Part shown: positions 26,026 to 35,086 of the stretch, one piece after another | Position numbering within the stretch: position 1 is the first letter of the stretch | Layout: every line of letters starts with the position of its first letter | Assembly (NCBI RefSeq): GCF_002155695.1 | Contig: NZ_MUYJ01000005.1 | Span: 124,001-188,000 of the forward strand | DNA: 64,000 nt | Reading direction: 5' to 3' | From: Erythrobacter tepidarius | Lineage (GTDB): Bacteria; Pseudomonadota; Alphaproteobacteria; Sphingomonadales; Sphingomonadaceae | Notes under the pieces: generated by a model | Databases searched by the model: none | What the model was told of the DNA's origin: nothing | Seen by the model: the letters and a program-made list of their open reading frames with translations, nothing else | Position numbers and translations under genes: made by a program

Positions 26026-26961
26026 ATGATTATCGCCTGCCCCGCCTGCGGCACCCGCTACGCCGTGCCGGATACTGCCATCGGCAGCGAAGGGCGTACG
26101 GTGCGCTGCGCCAAGTGCAAGCACAGCTGGTTCCAGACACCGCCCGTGCCCGATCTGCGGCAACCGGCAGGCGGGGCTGCATCCGCGCCTCTGTCCGCAC
26201 CGCCGTCAGCACCGCCGCCAGCACCGGCCCAAGCGGCAGCCACGCCCGCGCCCGCAGCTGTGCCCAGCGAAGGCCCTTCGGTCAGCCACTGGCGCACCGC
26301 CGAGGCGAGCGCGGTTGCAACCGATGCTGATGGCGAGGCGATGATCGCGGTGCGCGCCCTGCGCCGCGGTCTTGCCCAGCAGGCGGACAATGCCGCGGGC
26401 CCGGACCCGGTCACCCAGGTTCCCGCCACCCCCGCAGTCCCCGATACCGAGCCCGAGCCTCCGTTCGCGGACGATCCGGACGAGGACGGCGCGCAGGTGT
26501 CGCAGTTCGATTACCGCGCCCCCTTCACCCGCCGCCGCAACACCCTGCGGATGTGGACCATCGCTGCGGCGATCTTCGCCGCGCTGGCGGTGGGGACGGT
26601 GGTGGCGGTCAACCTCTATGGCCTGCCCGAGTGGCTGCCGATCAGCCGTCCGACCTTCGGTATCGGCAAGCCCGGGCTCGAACTCGATTTCCCGCGCGAA
26701 GACCAGCGTTCCGAAACGCTTCCCAATGGCGAGAAGATCTTCCGGGTGCGCGGCACGATCAGCAACACCGGGCGCGAAACCCTCGCCGTGCCCAACGTGC
26801 TGGTGGTGTTCATCGACGCGCGCCAGCGCCCGGTGGGTGACTGGGTGGTGGTTCCGGCCAAGCGCGAGCTTGCCCCGGGCGAGAGCGTCGCCGTGACCGA
26901 GGCGATTGCCAATATTCCGCCCGCCGCCTACGAGGCCGATCTCGGCTGGGCGCCCAACTAG
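26026..26961 (+). CDS. MJ0042-type zinc-ribbon membrane protein
   Basis: The 311-residue protein opens with an MJ0042 zinc ribbon, with cysteine pairs CPAC and CAKC within residues 4-32. A long Pro/Ala linker (45-95) and an acidic linker follow. One membrane segment ([24 protein letters not shown]) then leads into a C-terminal domain like DUF3426, with [24 protein letters not shown]. Such proteins are common near ftsEX in alphaproteobacteria, but their function is unknown. The zinc ribbon should be cytosolic and the C-terminal domain periplasmic. Confidence 0.85.
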   Translation: MIIACPACGTRYAVPDTAIGSEGRTVRCAKCKHSWFQTPPVPDLRQPAGGAASAPLSAPPSAPPPAPAQAAATPAPAAVPSEGPSVSHWRTAEASAVATDADGEAMIAVRALRRGLAQQADNAAGPDPVTQVPATPAVPDTEPEPPFADDPDEDGAQVSQFDYRAPFTRRRNTLRMWTIAAAIFAALAVGTVVAVNLYGLPEWLPISRPTFGIGKPGLELDFPREDQRSETLPNGEKIFRVRGTISNTGRETLAVPNVLVVFIDARQRPVGDWVVVPAKRELAPGESVAVTEAIANIPPAAYEADLGWAPN

Positions 26962-27103
26962 CCGTCCCGCGAGCACTCCAGCGGCCCTTTTCGCTCGCGC
27001 ATCATCACCCTGTTTGAAACAGCGCTTGCGCAGCGCCACACCCCTTGCTAGGGGCGCGCTCCTACCACGGGGCCAGCTGCGCGCTGCCCCGGCAAACCCG
27101 AGT

Positions 27104-27190
27104 GCGGTCGTGGCGGAACTGGTAGACGCGCAACGTTGAGGTCGTTGTGGGCGAAAGCCCGTGGAAGTTCGAGTCTTCTCGACCGCACCA
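27104..27190 (+). tRNA. tRNA-Leu (GAG)
   Basis: An 87-nt gene with the long variable arm of a class II tRNA. The acceptor stem pairs GCGGTCG with CGACCGC and CCA is encoded at 27188-27190. The anticodon stem CAACG/CGTTG encloses TTGAGGT, giving anticodon GAG (leucine). The variable arm is TGGGCGAAAGCCCG and the T loop is TTCGAGT. No repeat of the tRNA 3' end or integrase is seen next to it. Confidence 0.95.
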
Positions 27191-27311
27191 AACAGTCTTT
27201 CCCGAAAATCAGAAATCGCCTTCGGGCAGACTGCGCCGCGAAAGTGGCGAAGTTCTGCGGCATTCCGGCTTCGGCGGAATGCCCAGGATCCGCTCCTGCG
27301 CCTGCCGGCGG

Positions 27312-28673
27312 CTAGCGCCCAGAGCCGAGGCCGATACGGAGGGTAGCGACCAGGCCGCGCTCACCATTCGTCAAGCCGAGTTCGAGACCCATCGCGTCGC
27401 AAAGATCGCGTGCAATCGCAAGGCCAAGCCCAGAACCGGCCGTGTCGGGATCGAAGCGGGTTCCCACGTCGAAGGCGCGCGGGATCATCGCTTCGGGAAT
27501 GCCCGGCCCGTCATCCGCGATTGTCACCGTATTTTCTCCAGCCCGGTCGCACGCAAACGCCAGCCTGACCTCTTGCCTGGCCCATTTGCCCGCATTGTCG
27601 AGCAGGATCGAGAGCACCTCGGCAAAATCGACCGGGTCGAGCGGCAGCACGGTTCGCTCAAGCCCTGAGGTATCGAGCGTGAAGCGCTTGTCGGGGTGCA
27701 GCCGCTCCATCGCCCGCAGGATCGGGAGCGCGACATCGGGCAGGACCACGCCTCGCCCTGCTGGCTTGCGGCCCGCCCCCAACCGCGCACGGGCGAGCTG
27801 ATATTCGATCTGCTGCTCCATCGCGCTCGCTTGATCAAGCAGCACCTTGCCCGTGTCCTTGCAATCGTCTCGGGCGGTCAGCCGCTCGGCCTCGTCGGTG
27901 ATGATCGCCAGGGGCGTGCGCAGCGAATGGGCAAGGTTGCCGGCCTGCACCCGCGCCCGGGCCACCATCGCTTCGTTCTGGCGGGCATAGGTGTTGAGAT
28001 CGGCGGCGAGCGGCGCGATCTCGGCCGGATACTGGCCCTCGAGCTCGTCGCTATCGCCATGCCGCAGCCGGGCGAAGGCCTGCGACAGCCGGTCGAGCGG
28101 CCTCAGGCCGAAGGAGATGATCGCAAACCCCGTCGCCAGCAGCAGCGCGGCCAGCCCCGCCAGCCACGCCGTCAGATCGCGGGTGAAGCCGCCGATCAGC
28201 CGGTCGAGCTCGCGCTGGTCGGTGGCGATCACGAAATGGATGTCCTCGCCCGCCGGCCCCTTGCGCGTGAAGCCATAGGTGATCGCCGGGCCGGTCGGGC
28301 CGTTGTCGAGCCGGTGGAGGATTTCCGGCGAATGGGCGATGCCTTCGTCGAGGCTGCCGCGGGTCATCGACTGCGAGCGCAGCGGCTTGTGTCCTTTGGC
28401 AGTGACCTGCCAGTAGAACCCCGAAAGCGGCTCGGCATAGCGGGGATCGGATAGCGGGCGGGTGAGCACGATCGAACCATCCGAGGCGATCTCGGTAAGC
28501 GCGCCAAGCTCGCGCACATGCACCTCAAGCTCTTCGTGGTAGGATTGCTCCACATGGCTGCTGAAGATGCTCACGGCCGACAACCAGATTGCCGCAATGC
28601 CAAGCAGCACCCACAGGCTCAACGCCAAGAGAAAACGCAGCCTCAGGCTTCCAAGAACTAGCCAGCGCATCAC
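27312..28673 (-). CDS. two-component sensor histidine kinase
   Basis: A 453-residue membrane kinase. Two membrane segments (about 14-36 and 168-190) frame a periplasmic sensor domain of about 130 residues. A HAMP-like region (GLRPLDRLSQAFARLRHGD) follows. The HisKA box NLAHSLRTPLAI places the phospho-accepting His at 249. The HATPase domain has ILLDNAGKWA (N box), IADDGPGIP (G1) and GSGLGLAIA (G2). The sensor domain has no His/Cys cluster that would point to a metal ligand. It overlaps the regulator by four nt, and the pair is divergent from a metal-type RND efflux operon, the probable target. Confidence 0.92.
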   Translation of the reverse strand: MMRWLVLGSLRLRFLLALSLWVLLGIAAIWLSAVSIFSSHVEQSYHEELEVHVRELGALTEIASDGSIVLTRPLSDPRYAEPLSGFYWQVTAKGHKPLRSQSMTRGSLDEGIAHSPEILHRLDNGPTGPAITYGFTRKGPAGEDIHFVIATDQRELDRLIGGFTRDLTAWLAGLAALLLATGFAIISFGLRPLDRLSQAFARLRHGDSDELEGQYPAEIAPLAADLNTYARQNEAMVARARVQAGNLAHSLRTPLAIITDEAERLTARDDCKDTGKVLLDQASAMEQQIEYQLARARLGAGRKPAGRGVVLPDVALPILRAMERLHPDKRFTLDTSGLERTVLPLDPVDFAEVLSILLDNAGKWARQEVRLAFACDRAGENTVTIADDGPGIPEAMIPRAFDVGTRFDPDTAGSGLGLAIARDLCDAMGLELGLTNGERGLVATLRIGLGSGR

Positions 28674-29326
28674 GTGTCGAACCTGTAGCCCAGCCCGCGC
28701 AGGGTCGTAATCCGTTCGCGACCGATCTTGCGACGCAACCGGCCGATCAGGACTTCAACCGTATTGCGCTCGCGTTCGTCATCCAGCGCATAGAGATCAT
28801 CGAGGATGTCGGTCTGCGACAGGACTTGCCCGGCGCGGCGCAGGAACAGGTGGAGCAGGCGAAATTCCTGCTTGCTCAGCCGCAGCGGCTTGCCTGCCAA
28901 GATCGCCGTGCGGGCGAGCGGATCGAGCGCCAGATCGCCGGCGGTAATGGTTGCAGCGCGCGTGCCCAGCTGGCGCCGGAACAATGCATTGAGGCGCGCG
29001 AGCAGCTCTTCAAAGCGCACCGGCTTGACCACGAAATCATCCGCACCCGCATTCAGCCCCTCGACCTTGTCCTGCCAGCTGCCCCGCGCGGTAAGGATCA
29101 GGATCGGGGTTTCCACCCGCCGGTCGCGCCAGTGTCGCAGCAGATCGAGCCCGCTGCCGTCAGGCAGACCGAGATCGAGAATGACCGCAGCCATGCGATC
29201 GACATCCGGCCAATCTTCGGCATCCGCACGGCTGGTGGCCAGTTCCACGGCAAAGTCGGCCGCGCGCAGCCGCTCGGTGAGGCGGCGACCGAGTTCGGCA
29301 TCATCTTCGACGACGAGAATGCGCAT
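28670..29326 (-). CDS. OmpR/PhoB-family response regulator
   Basis: A 218-residue regulator. The receiver domain has the acidic pocket EDD (residues 7-9), phospho-acceptor Asp51 in ILDLGLPDG, and Lys in VVKPVRFEELL. The C-terminal winged helix holds RLSKQEFRLLHLFLRRAGQVLSQ and VEVLIGRLRRKIG, the DNA-recognition helix region. It is the first gene of the regulator-kinase pair. The divergent gap to the efflux operon carries two 14-bp direct repeats with inner dyads, which are the likely binding sites. Confidence 0.93.
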   Translation of the reverse strand: MRILVVEDDAELGRRLTERLRAADFAVELATSRADAEDWPDVDRMAAVILDLGLPDGSGLDLLRHWRDRRVETPILILTARGSWQDKVEGLNAGADDFVVKPVRFEELLARLNALFRRQLGTRAATITAGDLALDPLARTAILAGKPLRLSKQEFRLLHLFLRRAGQVLSQTDILDDLYALDDERERNTVEVLIGRLRRKIGRERITTLRGLGYRFDT

Positions 29327-29379
29327 GGCGTGTCGGTTCCTTTGCGCGGCCGGATTTAAAGCGAAAAACTGACAAGAAG

Positions 29380-29412
29380 CTGCCAGATTGGCAAGTTTCT
29401 GTCAGCTTGGCA
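29380..29412. promoter_or_regulatory. tandem operator-like repeats between response regulator and RND operon
   Basis: CTGCCAGATTGGCA (29380-29393) and CTGTCAGCTTGGCA (29399-29412) are direct repeats that match at 12 of 14 positions with starts 19 bp apart. The first contains the perfect dyad TGCCA-GAT-TGGCA. They lie in the 102-bp divergent gap between the response regulator and the efflux adaptor gene. They are likely sites for the OmpR-type regulator, but no footprint is implied. Confidence 0.6.
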
Positions 29413-29428
29413 GGGCAAAGCAGCGGCC

Positions 29429-30502
29429 ATGACACCGCAGCGCATCGCCCGTCTTGCCCCGCTCCTTGTGCTTGCCGCGCTGGCGGCCTGCTCCGCCCCC
29501 CCTTCGGAGCAGGCCGCCGACAAGGCCGCACAAGCCGATTCTGCGGCAGGGCTGGCGATCGAGTCGGTTGCAGCGAGGCAGGTCGATAACGTCCCCCTTG
29601 GCTCTGTGCCCGGCACCATCAGCCTTCCGCCTGAGGCGAGGGTCGCGGTCACTGCGCCCTTCGCCGGCGCGGTGGTGCGGGTCTATGTGATCGAGGGCCA
29701 GCAGGTTGCGCGCGGCGAGGCGCTGGGGCTGGTGCGTGCGACAGAGCCGGTTGCCATTCGCGGCGATCTCGCCCGCGCCCGCTCTGCCGCCGCCCTCGCA
29801 GAGGCGCGCGCCAAGCGGTTGGCACAGCTTGCCGACGAAGGCGTCATCGCCGAGGCGCGCGCCGATGAAGCCAAGGCCGAGCTGGAGCAGGCCCGCGCCA
29901 GCGTGGCCCAGTTCGCGCGGATGGCCTCGCTCGGCGGGGTCGGCAGCGATGGCACAATCACCCTGCGTTCACCGATTGCCGGACGTGTCGCCGCCGTCGC
30001 GGTCGAGACCGGGGGCGGGGTCGATACCGTCACCGCGCCCTTCGTGGTCGAGGCGGCGGGGGCCTATCAGGTCGAACTGCAATTGCCCGAAAGGCTGGCG
30101 CAGGCCGTCCGCCCCGGCATGGCGGTGGAGATCGCGCTGGGCGGCGATACGGCCAAGCCGGTCGGGGGGAAGATCGTCGCGGTCGCGCCCTCGCTCGATC
30201 CGACGACCCGCTCGGTGATGGCGCGTGCCAGCATCGGCGCTGGGCCCGGCATCATCGCGGGGCGCAATGTCACCGTCACCATTCTTGGTCAGGGACGCGG
30301 CATCGCCGTGCCCGACCGCGCCGTTACCCGTATCGGCGACAAGGATCACGTCTTCGTGCGAAGCGGCAAGGGCTGGGAAAAGCGCGCGGTGCGCGTCGCG
30401 GCGCGCAGCGGCGGGCTGGCGGTTATTTCCGAGGGGCTGGCGGCGGGCGAGATTGTCGCCGGCAGCAGCGTTGCTGAACTCAAGGCGATGAACGCGGAAT
30501 AG
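29429..30502 (+). CDS. efflux RND transporter periplasmic adaptor subunit (lipoprotein)
   Basis: The membrane-fusion subunit bridges the inner-membrane pump and the outer-membrane channel. The 357-residue protein has a lipobox LAAC at about residue 22, a lipoyl-like half (VTAPFAGAVVRVYVIEGQQVARGEAL), an alpha-helical hairpin (residues ~110-155), and the beta-barrel and proximal domains. It resembles CusB/CzcB-type adaptors and lacks a His-rich N-terminus. It is first in the adaptor-pump-channel operon and its gene ends 9 nt before the pump gene. Confidence 0.9.
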   Translation: MTPQRIARLAPLLVLAALAACSAPPSEQAADKAAQADSAAGLAIESVAARQVDNVPLGSVPGTISLPPEARVAVTAPFAGAVVRVYVIEGQQVARGEALGLVRATEPVAIRGDLARARSAAALAEARAKRLAQLADEGVIAEARADEAKAELEQARASVAQFARMASLGGVGSDGTITLRSPIAGRVAAVAVETGGGVDTVTAPFVVEAAGAYQVELQLPERLAQAVRPGMAVEIALGGDTAKPVGGKIVAVAPSLDPTTRSVMARASIGAGPGIIAGRNVTVTILGQGRGIAVPDRAVTRIGDKDHVFVRSGKGWEKRAVRVAARSGGLAVISEGLAAGEIVAGSSVAELKAMNAE

Positions 30503-30511
30503 GCGCAGGCT

Positions 30512-33500
30512 ATGCTCAGCAAACTCGTCGAAGCTGCGCTCAAGCTGCGCCTTGCCGTCATCGGACTTGCCGGACTGCTGATGGTGCTGGGCGGATGGTC
30601 CTTCCTCAATCTGCCGATCGATGCCTTCCCCGACATCAGCACAACCCAGGTCAAGATCATCCTCAAGGCCCCCGGCATGACCCCGGAAGAGGTGGAAAGC
30701 CGGGTCGTCACGCCGATTGAAATGGAGATGCTCGGCATCCCCGATCAGGCCGTGCTGCGTTCGGTCGCCAAATATGCGATTGCTGACATCACCATCGACT
30801 TTGCCGAAGGTACCGATATCTACTGGGCGCGCCAGCAGGTGGGCGAGCGGCTCAATGCGGTGATGGCCGATCTGCCGCCAGGGGTGGAAGGAGGCCTCGC
30901 GCCGATCTCCACGCCCCTGTCGGAAATGTTCATGTTCACCCTCGAAGGGCCGCAGTCGCTGGCCGAAAAGCGCCGGGTGCTCGATTGGACGATCCGCCCG
31001 GCGCTGCGCACGGTGCCGGGGGTGGCGGATGTCAATTCGCTGGGGGGCTATGCCGAAACCTTTGAGGTCGCGCCTGACAGTGCGGCGCTGGCGGCAGCGG
31101 GCCTCAGCACCGCCGACCTGGCCGCCGCCATCCAGGCCAGCAATCGCAATGATGGGGCGGGCCGGCTGCGCAGCGGCGAGGAGGCTCTGATCGTCCGCGC
31201 GACCGGGGCGATCCGCAACCTCGATGATCTGGCGGCGGTCGTGGTGCGCACGGCCAATGGGGCGGTGGTGCGCGTGGGCGATGTCGCGCAGGTGCGCACC
31301 GGCAGCCTCACCCGCTACGGCGCGGTCAGCAAGGACGGCAAGGGCGAGGCGGTCGAGGGACTCGTGATCGGTCTGCGCGGTGCGGACGCCTCGAAGGTGG
31401 TCGCGGGTGTCAAGGCGCGGCTGGAGGAGATCAGGCCCAGCCTGCCGCCCGGCATGAGCGTCAATGTGTTCTACGATCGCTCCGATCTCATTTCGCGCGC
31501 GGTTGGCACGGTGGAGGAAGCCCTGCTCGAAGCGACTGTGCTGGTCGTCATCCTGCTGTTGCTGTTCCTCGGCGATGTTCGCGCCTCGGTGATCGTCGCG
31601 CTGGCGTTGCCGATGGCGGTGCTGCTCACCTTCATCTTCATGCGCGCGATCGGCCTTACCGCCAATCTGATGAGCCTTGGCGGGCTGGCCATTGCGGTCG
31701 GCATTCTGGTTGATGGCGCGGTGGTGGTGGTGGAGAACGTGGTAGAGCGCCTGTCCGATCCGAAACACGCCGCCTCCGGCAAGCTCCACAATGTCTTCGT
31801 GGCCGCCGCCGAAGTCGCCAAGCCGGTCGCCTCGGGCCTCGCGATCATCGCCATCGTGTTCCTGCCGCTGCTGACGCTCGAAGGGCTGGAGGGCAAGCTG
31901 TTCGGCCCCGTGGCGCTGACCATCGTGCTGGCGCTCGCCTCGGCGATGGTGCTGTCGCTGACGCTGGTGCCGGTGCTCGCCTTCTTCCTGCTCAACGTCA
32001 AGGTCGATGCGAGCGGGCATCATCACGAACCCTGGCTGATGCGCCAGATCTCGCCGCGCTATCATGCGCTGCTGGAGGGGGCCTTTGCCCACAAGCGCCG
32101 GGTGTTCACCATCGCGGGCATCGGCCTCGCGCTGGCCGGTGCGGCCTACGCCATCACCGGCAAGACTTTCCTGCCGGTGATGGATGAAGGCTCGGTGATC
32201 GTACAGCTGTCCAAACTGCCCTCGATCGGGCTCGATCATTCGGTCGAAGGCGACATGAAGGTGCAGCGCGCGATCCTTGCGCAAGTGCCCGAAGTCGAGG
32301 CGGTGATCGCCCGCGTCGGATCGGACGAGCTGGGCCTTGATCCGATGAGCCCGAACGAGACCGACAGCTTCCTCAAGCTGCGCCCGCGCGAGGAGTGGCG
32401 GTATCAGGACAAGGAATGGCTGGTGGGCGAATTGCGCAAGGTGCTCAAAGGCTTCCCCGGCATCGAGCCGACCTTCACCCAGCCCATCGAAATGCGCACC
32501 GCCGAAATGCTCACCGGTGCGCGCGGAGACCTCGCGATCAAGCTGTTCGGCCCCGACAATGCCGAACTGGCGCGGCTCGCGGGGGCGATCCAGGCCCGGC
32601 TCGAAACCATCGAGGGCACCAGCGAAGCGATCACGGTCGCCAATGACCGGGTCGATTACCTGCTGGTCGATATCGACCGGGTGGCAGCGGGCCGCATTGG
32701 GATGCCGGTGTCCGATCTGCAGGACATGATGCGCGCCCAGATCGAAGGGATCCGCGTCGGCATGGTCGCCGATGGGATCCGCCGGATCCCGATCATGCTG
32801 CGCGCAGATGGCGGCGGCAAGCTCGACTTTCAGCAATTCGCCGATCTCGTCTATCGCTCGCCCAGCGGTCAGCTGGTGCGCGCCAGCGACGTTGCCACGG
32901 TGGTCCGTTCGGAGGGGCCGGTCAAGCTCGAGCACGAGAACGGGTCGCGCTTTGCGATGGTGCAGGCCTTCGTCACCGGACGCGACATTGTCAGCTACGT
33001 CGATGATGCCAGGGCCGATATCGCCGCCAATGTCCCGCTGCCCCCCGGCTATCGGATCGAATGGGGCGGGCAGTTCGAGAATCAGCAGCGCGCCTCGGCC
33101 CGGCTGCTGGTGGTGCTGCCGGTGGCGATCACGCTGATCTTTGCGGTGCTCTATCTGAGCCTCGGATCGGTGCGTGCCTCGCTGCTGATCCTCACCAATA
33201 TCCCCTTTGCCGCCGTGGGCGGGATGATCGCCTTGGCGGCGTCGGGCGAGTATCTCTCGGTCCCGGCGTCGGTCGGCTTTATCGCCCTGCTGGGGATCGC
33301 GGTGCTCAACGGCCTCGTGATGGTGACCTATTTCCGCCAGCTGCGCGAGGGCGGAATGCCGCTCGCCCAGGCCGTGCGGCGCGGGGCCAAGCGGCGCCTG
33401 CGTCCGGTGCTGATGACCGCCAGCATCGCCGCCTTCGGCCTCGTCCCGCTGCTGTTTGCCACCGGGCCGGGCTCGGAAATCCAGAAACCGCTCGCGATCG

Positions 33501-33622
33501 TGGTGATTGGCGGACTGGTGACCGCGACCCTGCTGACGCTGGTGCTGCTGCCGATCCTCTACGAACGCTTCGGCGAGGGGCCGGCCGACCACGCCGACGA
33601 AATGCCGGAGGCCGGCGCATGA
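30512..33622 (+). CDS. CusA/CzcA-family heavy-metal efflux RND pump
   Basis: A 1036-residue proton-driven inner-membrane pump of the HME-RND family. It has 12 membrane segments and two large periplasmic loops. Opening residues are LVEAALKLRLAVIGLAGLLMVLGGWSF, and the TM4 motif is GGLAIAVGILVDGAVVVVENVVE with the proton-relay Asp401. CzcA-type pumps have DFG where this protein has AVG, so it has only one of the two TM4 aspartates. Metal specificity (Cu/Ag, Zn/Co/Cd) therefore cannot be assigned. It overlaps the channel gene by four nt and shares its transcript. Confidence 0.92.
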   Translation: MLSKLVEAALKLRLAVIGLAGLLMVLGGWSFLNLPIDAFPDISTTQVKIILKAPGMTPEEVESRVVTPIEMEMLGIPDQAVLRSVAKYAIADITIDFAEGTDIYWARQQVGERLNAVMADLPPGVEGGLAPISTPLSEMFMFTLEGPQSLAEKRRVLDWTIRPALRTVPGVADVNSLGGYAETFEVAPDSAALAAAGLSTADLAAAIQASNRNDGAGRLRSGEEALIVRATGAIRNLDDLAAVVVRTANGAVVRVGDVAQVRTGSLTRYGAVSKDGKGEAVEGLVIGLRGADASKVVAGVKARLEEIRPSLPPGMSVNVFYDRSDLISRAVGTVEEALLEATVLVVILLLLFLGDVRASVIVALALPMAVLLTFIFMRAIGLTANLMSLGGLAIAVGILVDGAVVVVENVVERLSDPKHAASGKLHNVFVAAAEVAKPVASGLAIIAIVFLPLLTLEGLEGKLFGPVALTIVLALASAMVLSLTLVPVLAFFLLNVKVDASGHHHEPWLMRQISPRYHALLEGAFAHKRRVFTIAGIGLALAGAAYAITGKTFLPVMDEGSVIVQLSKLPSIGLDHSVEGDMKVQRAILAQVPEVEAVIARVGSDELGLDPMSPNETDSFLKLRPREEWRYQDKEWLVGELRKVLKGFPGIEPTFTQPIEMRTAEMLTGARGDLAIKLFGPDNAELARLAGAIQARLETIEGTSEAITVANDRVDYLLVDIDRVAAGRIGMPVSDLQDMMRAQIEGIRVGMVADGIRRIPIMLRADGGGKLDFQQFADLVYRSPSGQLVRASDVATVVRSEGPVKLEHENGSRFAMVQAFVTGRDIVSYVDDARADIAANVPLPPGYRIEWGGQFENQQRASARLLVVLPVAITLIFAVLYLSLGSVRASLLILTNIPFAAVGGMIALAASGEYLSVPASVGFIALLGIAVLNGLVMVTYFRQLREGGMPLAQAVRRGAKRRLRPVLMTASIAAFGLVPLLFATGPGSEIQKPLAIVVIGGLVTATLLTLVLLPILYERFGEGPADHADEMPEAGA

Positions 33623-34848
33623 TCTGCCGCTTCACCAAACTCGCGCTGGCGGCCTGCTTGCTGGCCGCGCCGGCAGCTGCCGAACCGGGCCTGCCGCCCG
33701 AGGAAGCCGTGGCATTGGCGCTGCTCGATCACCCGAGCGTGATCGCCGCTCATGCGCGCCTCGAAGCCGCGCGCGCGCGCGCCGAAGCAAGCGCCAAGGG
33801 CAATTACGAGTTCACCGTGCAGGGCAGCTATGTCCGCAGAGACGTCAACGGCGGGGCCGCCTTTGACGAATATGATGCGCAATTGAGCCGCCCGATCCGC
33901 CTGCCGGGCAAGGCGCGGCTCGACCGCGAGATCGGCGCGCAGGGAATTGTGGTGGCCGAAAACGTCGCAGAAGACGCCCGGCACGAAGCGGCCCTGCTGT
34001 TGGCGGCGCACTGGTTCGACTGGCTCTCGGCCTGCGCCCAGGCCGAGGTCGACCGCGCGGCGGTCGGCAATTACGAGACGGCGCTGGCGGCGATCAAGCG
34101 GCGCCGGGATTTGCGCGATGCCGCGCAGCTCGATGTCGATCAGGCCGAAGCGGCGCTCGCCGAAGCGCGCCGCACGCTCGAACAATCCACCGGGCTGGCC
34201 GCGCTCGCCCGCGCGCGCCTGGAAACCCAGTTCCCCGGCCTCGCCCTGCCGCAACAAGCGCCCGAGGTGCCGCTTCCGATGATGGCCGATGCACGCCTTT
34301 CGCAATTGGGCGATCAGGTGATCATCAACAGCCACCAGATCGCCGCTGCCGAGGCCGAGAGTGCGCGCATGGCCGCCCTCGCCGATCGCGCGCGCGCCGA
34401 GCGGATCGCCGATCCCACCATCGGCCTCAGGCTGTTCTCCGAGTTCGGCGGGCGGGAACGCGGCGCGGGCGTGATCGTCAGCATGCCGCTGGGCGGCGGG
34501 CATCGCCGTGCCGCCGCAAGCGAAGCCAGCGCAGGTGCCGCCGCAGCGCGAGCCGACGAACAGCTGGCGCGCTTCGATGTCACGGAAACGGCGAAAGCCG
34601 ATGTCACCGAAGCGCGCTTCCGCATTGCCAGCTGGCAGCGCGCCCGCGATGCGGTGGCCGCGCAGATGGCCGCGCTCGAAAAGCTGCGGCGCGGGCACCA
34701 GCTGGGCGAGATCGACCTGTCGGACCTCTTGCTGGGCGAGCGCATGGTTCACGACGCCTTCCGCCGTGAGGCCGAAGCGCGCGTCGAAGCGATGCGGGCG
34801 ATCACAAAGCTGCGGATCGACGCGCACGATCTGTGGCTGGGCGACTGA
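33619..34848 (+). CDS. TolC-family outer membrane efflux protein
   Basis: A 409-residue outer-membrane channel subunit with a signal peptide (LALAACLLAAPAAA). It has the internal duplication of long helices typical of TolC/CusC proteins: first AAHARLEAARARAEAS, and second QIAAAEAESARMAALADRARAE. Beta-strand segments such as IGLRLFSEFGGRERGAGVIVSMPLGGG precede the second helix set. The start overlaps the pump stop (ATGA). It completes the tripartite exporter. Confidence 0.9.
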   Translation: MICRFTKLALAACLLAAPAAAEPGLPPEEAVALALLDHPSVIAAHARLEAARARAEASAKGNYEFTVQGSYVRRDVNGGAAFDEYDAQLSRPIRLPGKARLDREIGAQGIVVAENVAEDARHEAALLLAAHWFDWLSACAQAEVDRAAVGNYETALAAIKRRRDLRDAAQLDVDQAEAALAEARRTLEQSTGLAALARARLETQFPGLALPQQAPEVPLPMMADARLSQLGDQVIINSHQIAAAEAESARMAALADRARAERIADPTIGLRLFSEFGGRERGAGVIVSMPLGGGHRRAAASEASAGAAAARADEQLARFDVTETAKADVTEARFRIASWQRARDAVAAQMAALEKLRRGHQLGEIDLSDLLLGERMVHDAFRREAEARVEAMRAITKLRIDAHDLWLGD

Positions 34849-34900
34849 CCACGGGCCAGCGGCTGGCAAACCGCCAGCGCATCGATCGGTATGCTGCGCC

Positions 34901-34994
34901 CGCACTTGTCGACCTTGCCGCCCTGAACCAGGGCCACGCCGGGCTTGCCCCGCGCCGGGCGCCGGTTGACGCCGTCGCGCCGCACTTGGTCGAC
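34901..34994. repeat. short near-direct repeats in the gap before the TonB receptor
   Basis: CGCACTTGTCGAC (34901-34913) and CGCACTTGGTCGAC (34981-34994) recur 80 bp apart, differing by one inserted G. The 238-bp gap (34849-35086) holds no convincing gene on either strand. A minus-strand open frame across it has no recognisable domain and could be a decayed coding remnant. The meaning of the repeat is unknown. Confidence 0.35.
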
Positions 34995-35086
34995 TCCACT
35001 CGCCCGTCCGGCTGTTGGCCCTTGCAATCTGCGCCAAGCCCGCTAGCTGGGCGATACGTTATCACATTAAAACATTGGGAAGCAGC

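Noticed and set aside
29969..33592. 1207-residue open frame antisense to the RND pump gene
   Set aside because: It is fully opposite a well-supported pump gene and its protein is His/Arg/Gly-rich with no domain; high GC codon bias opens such frames.
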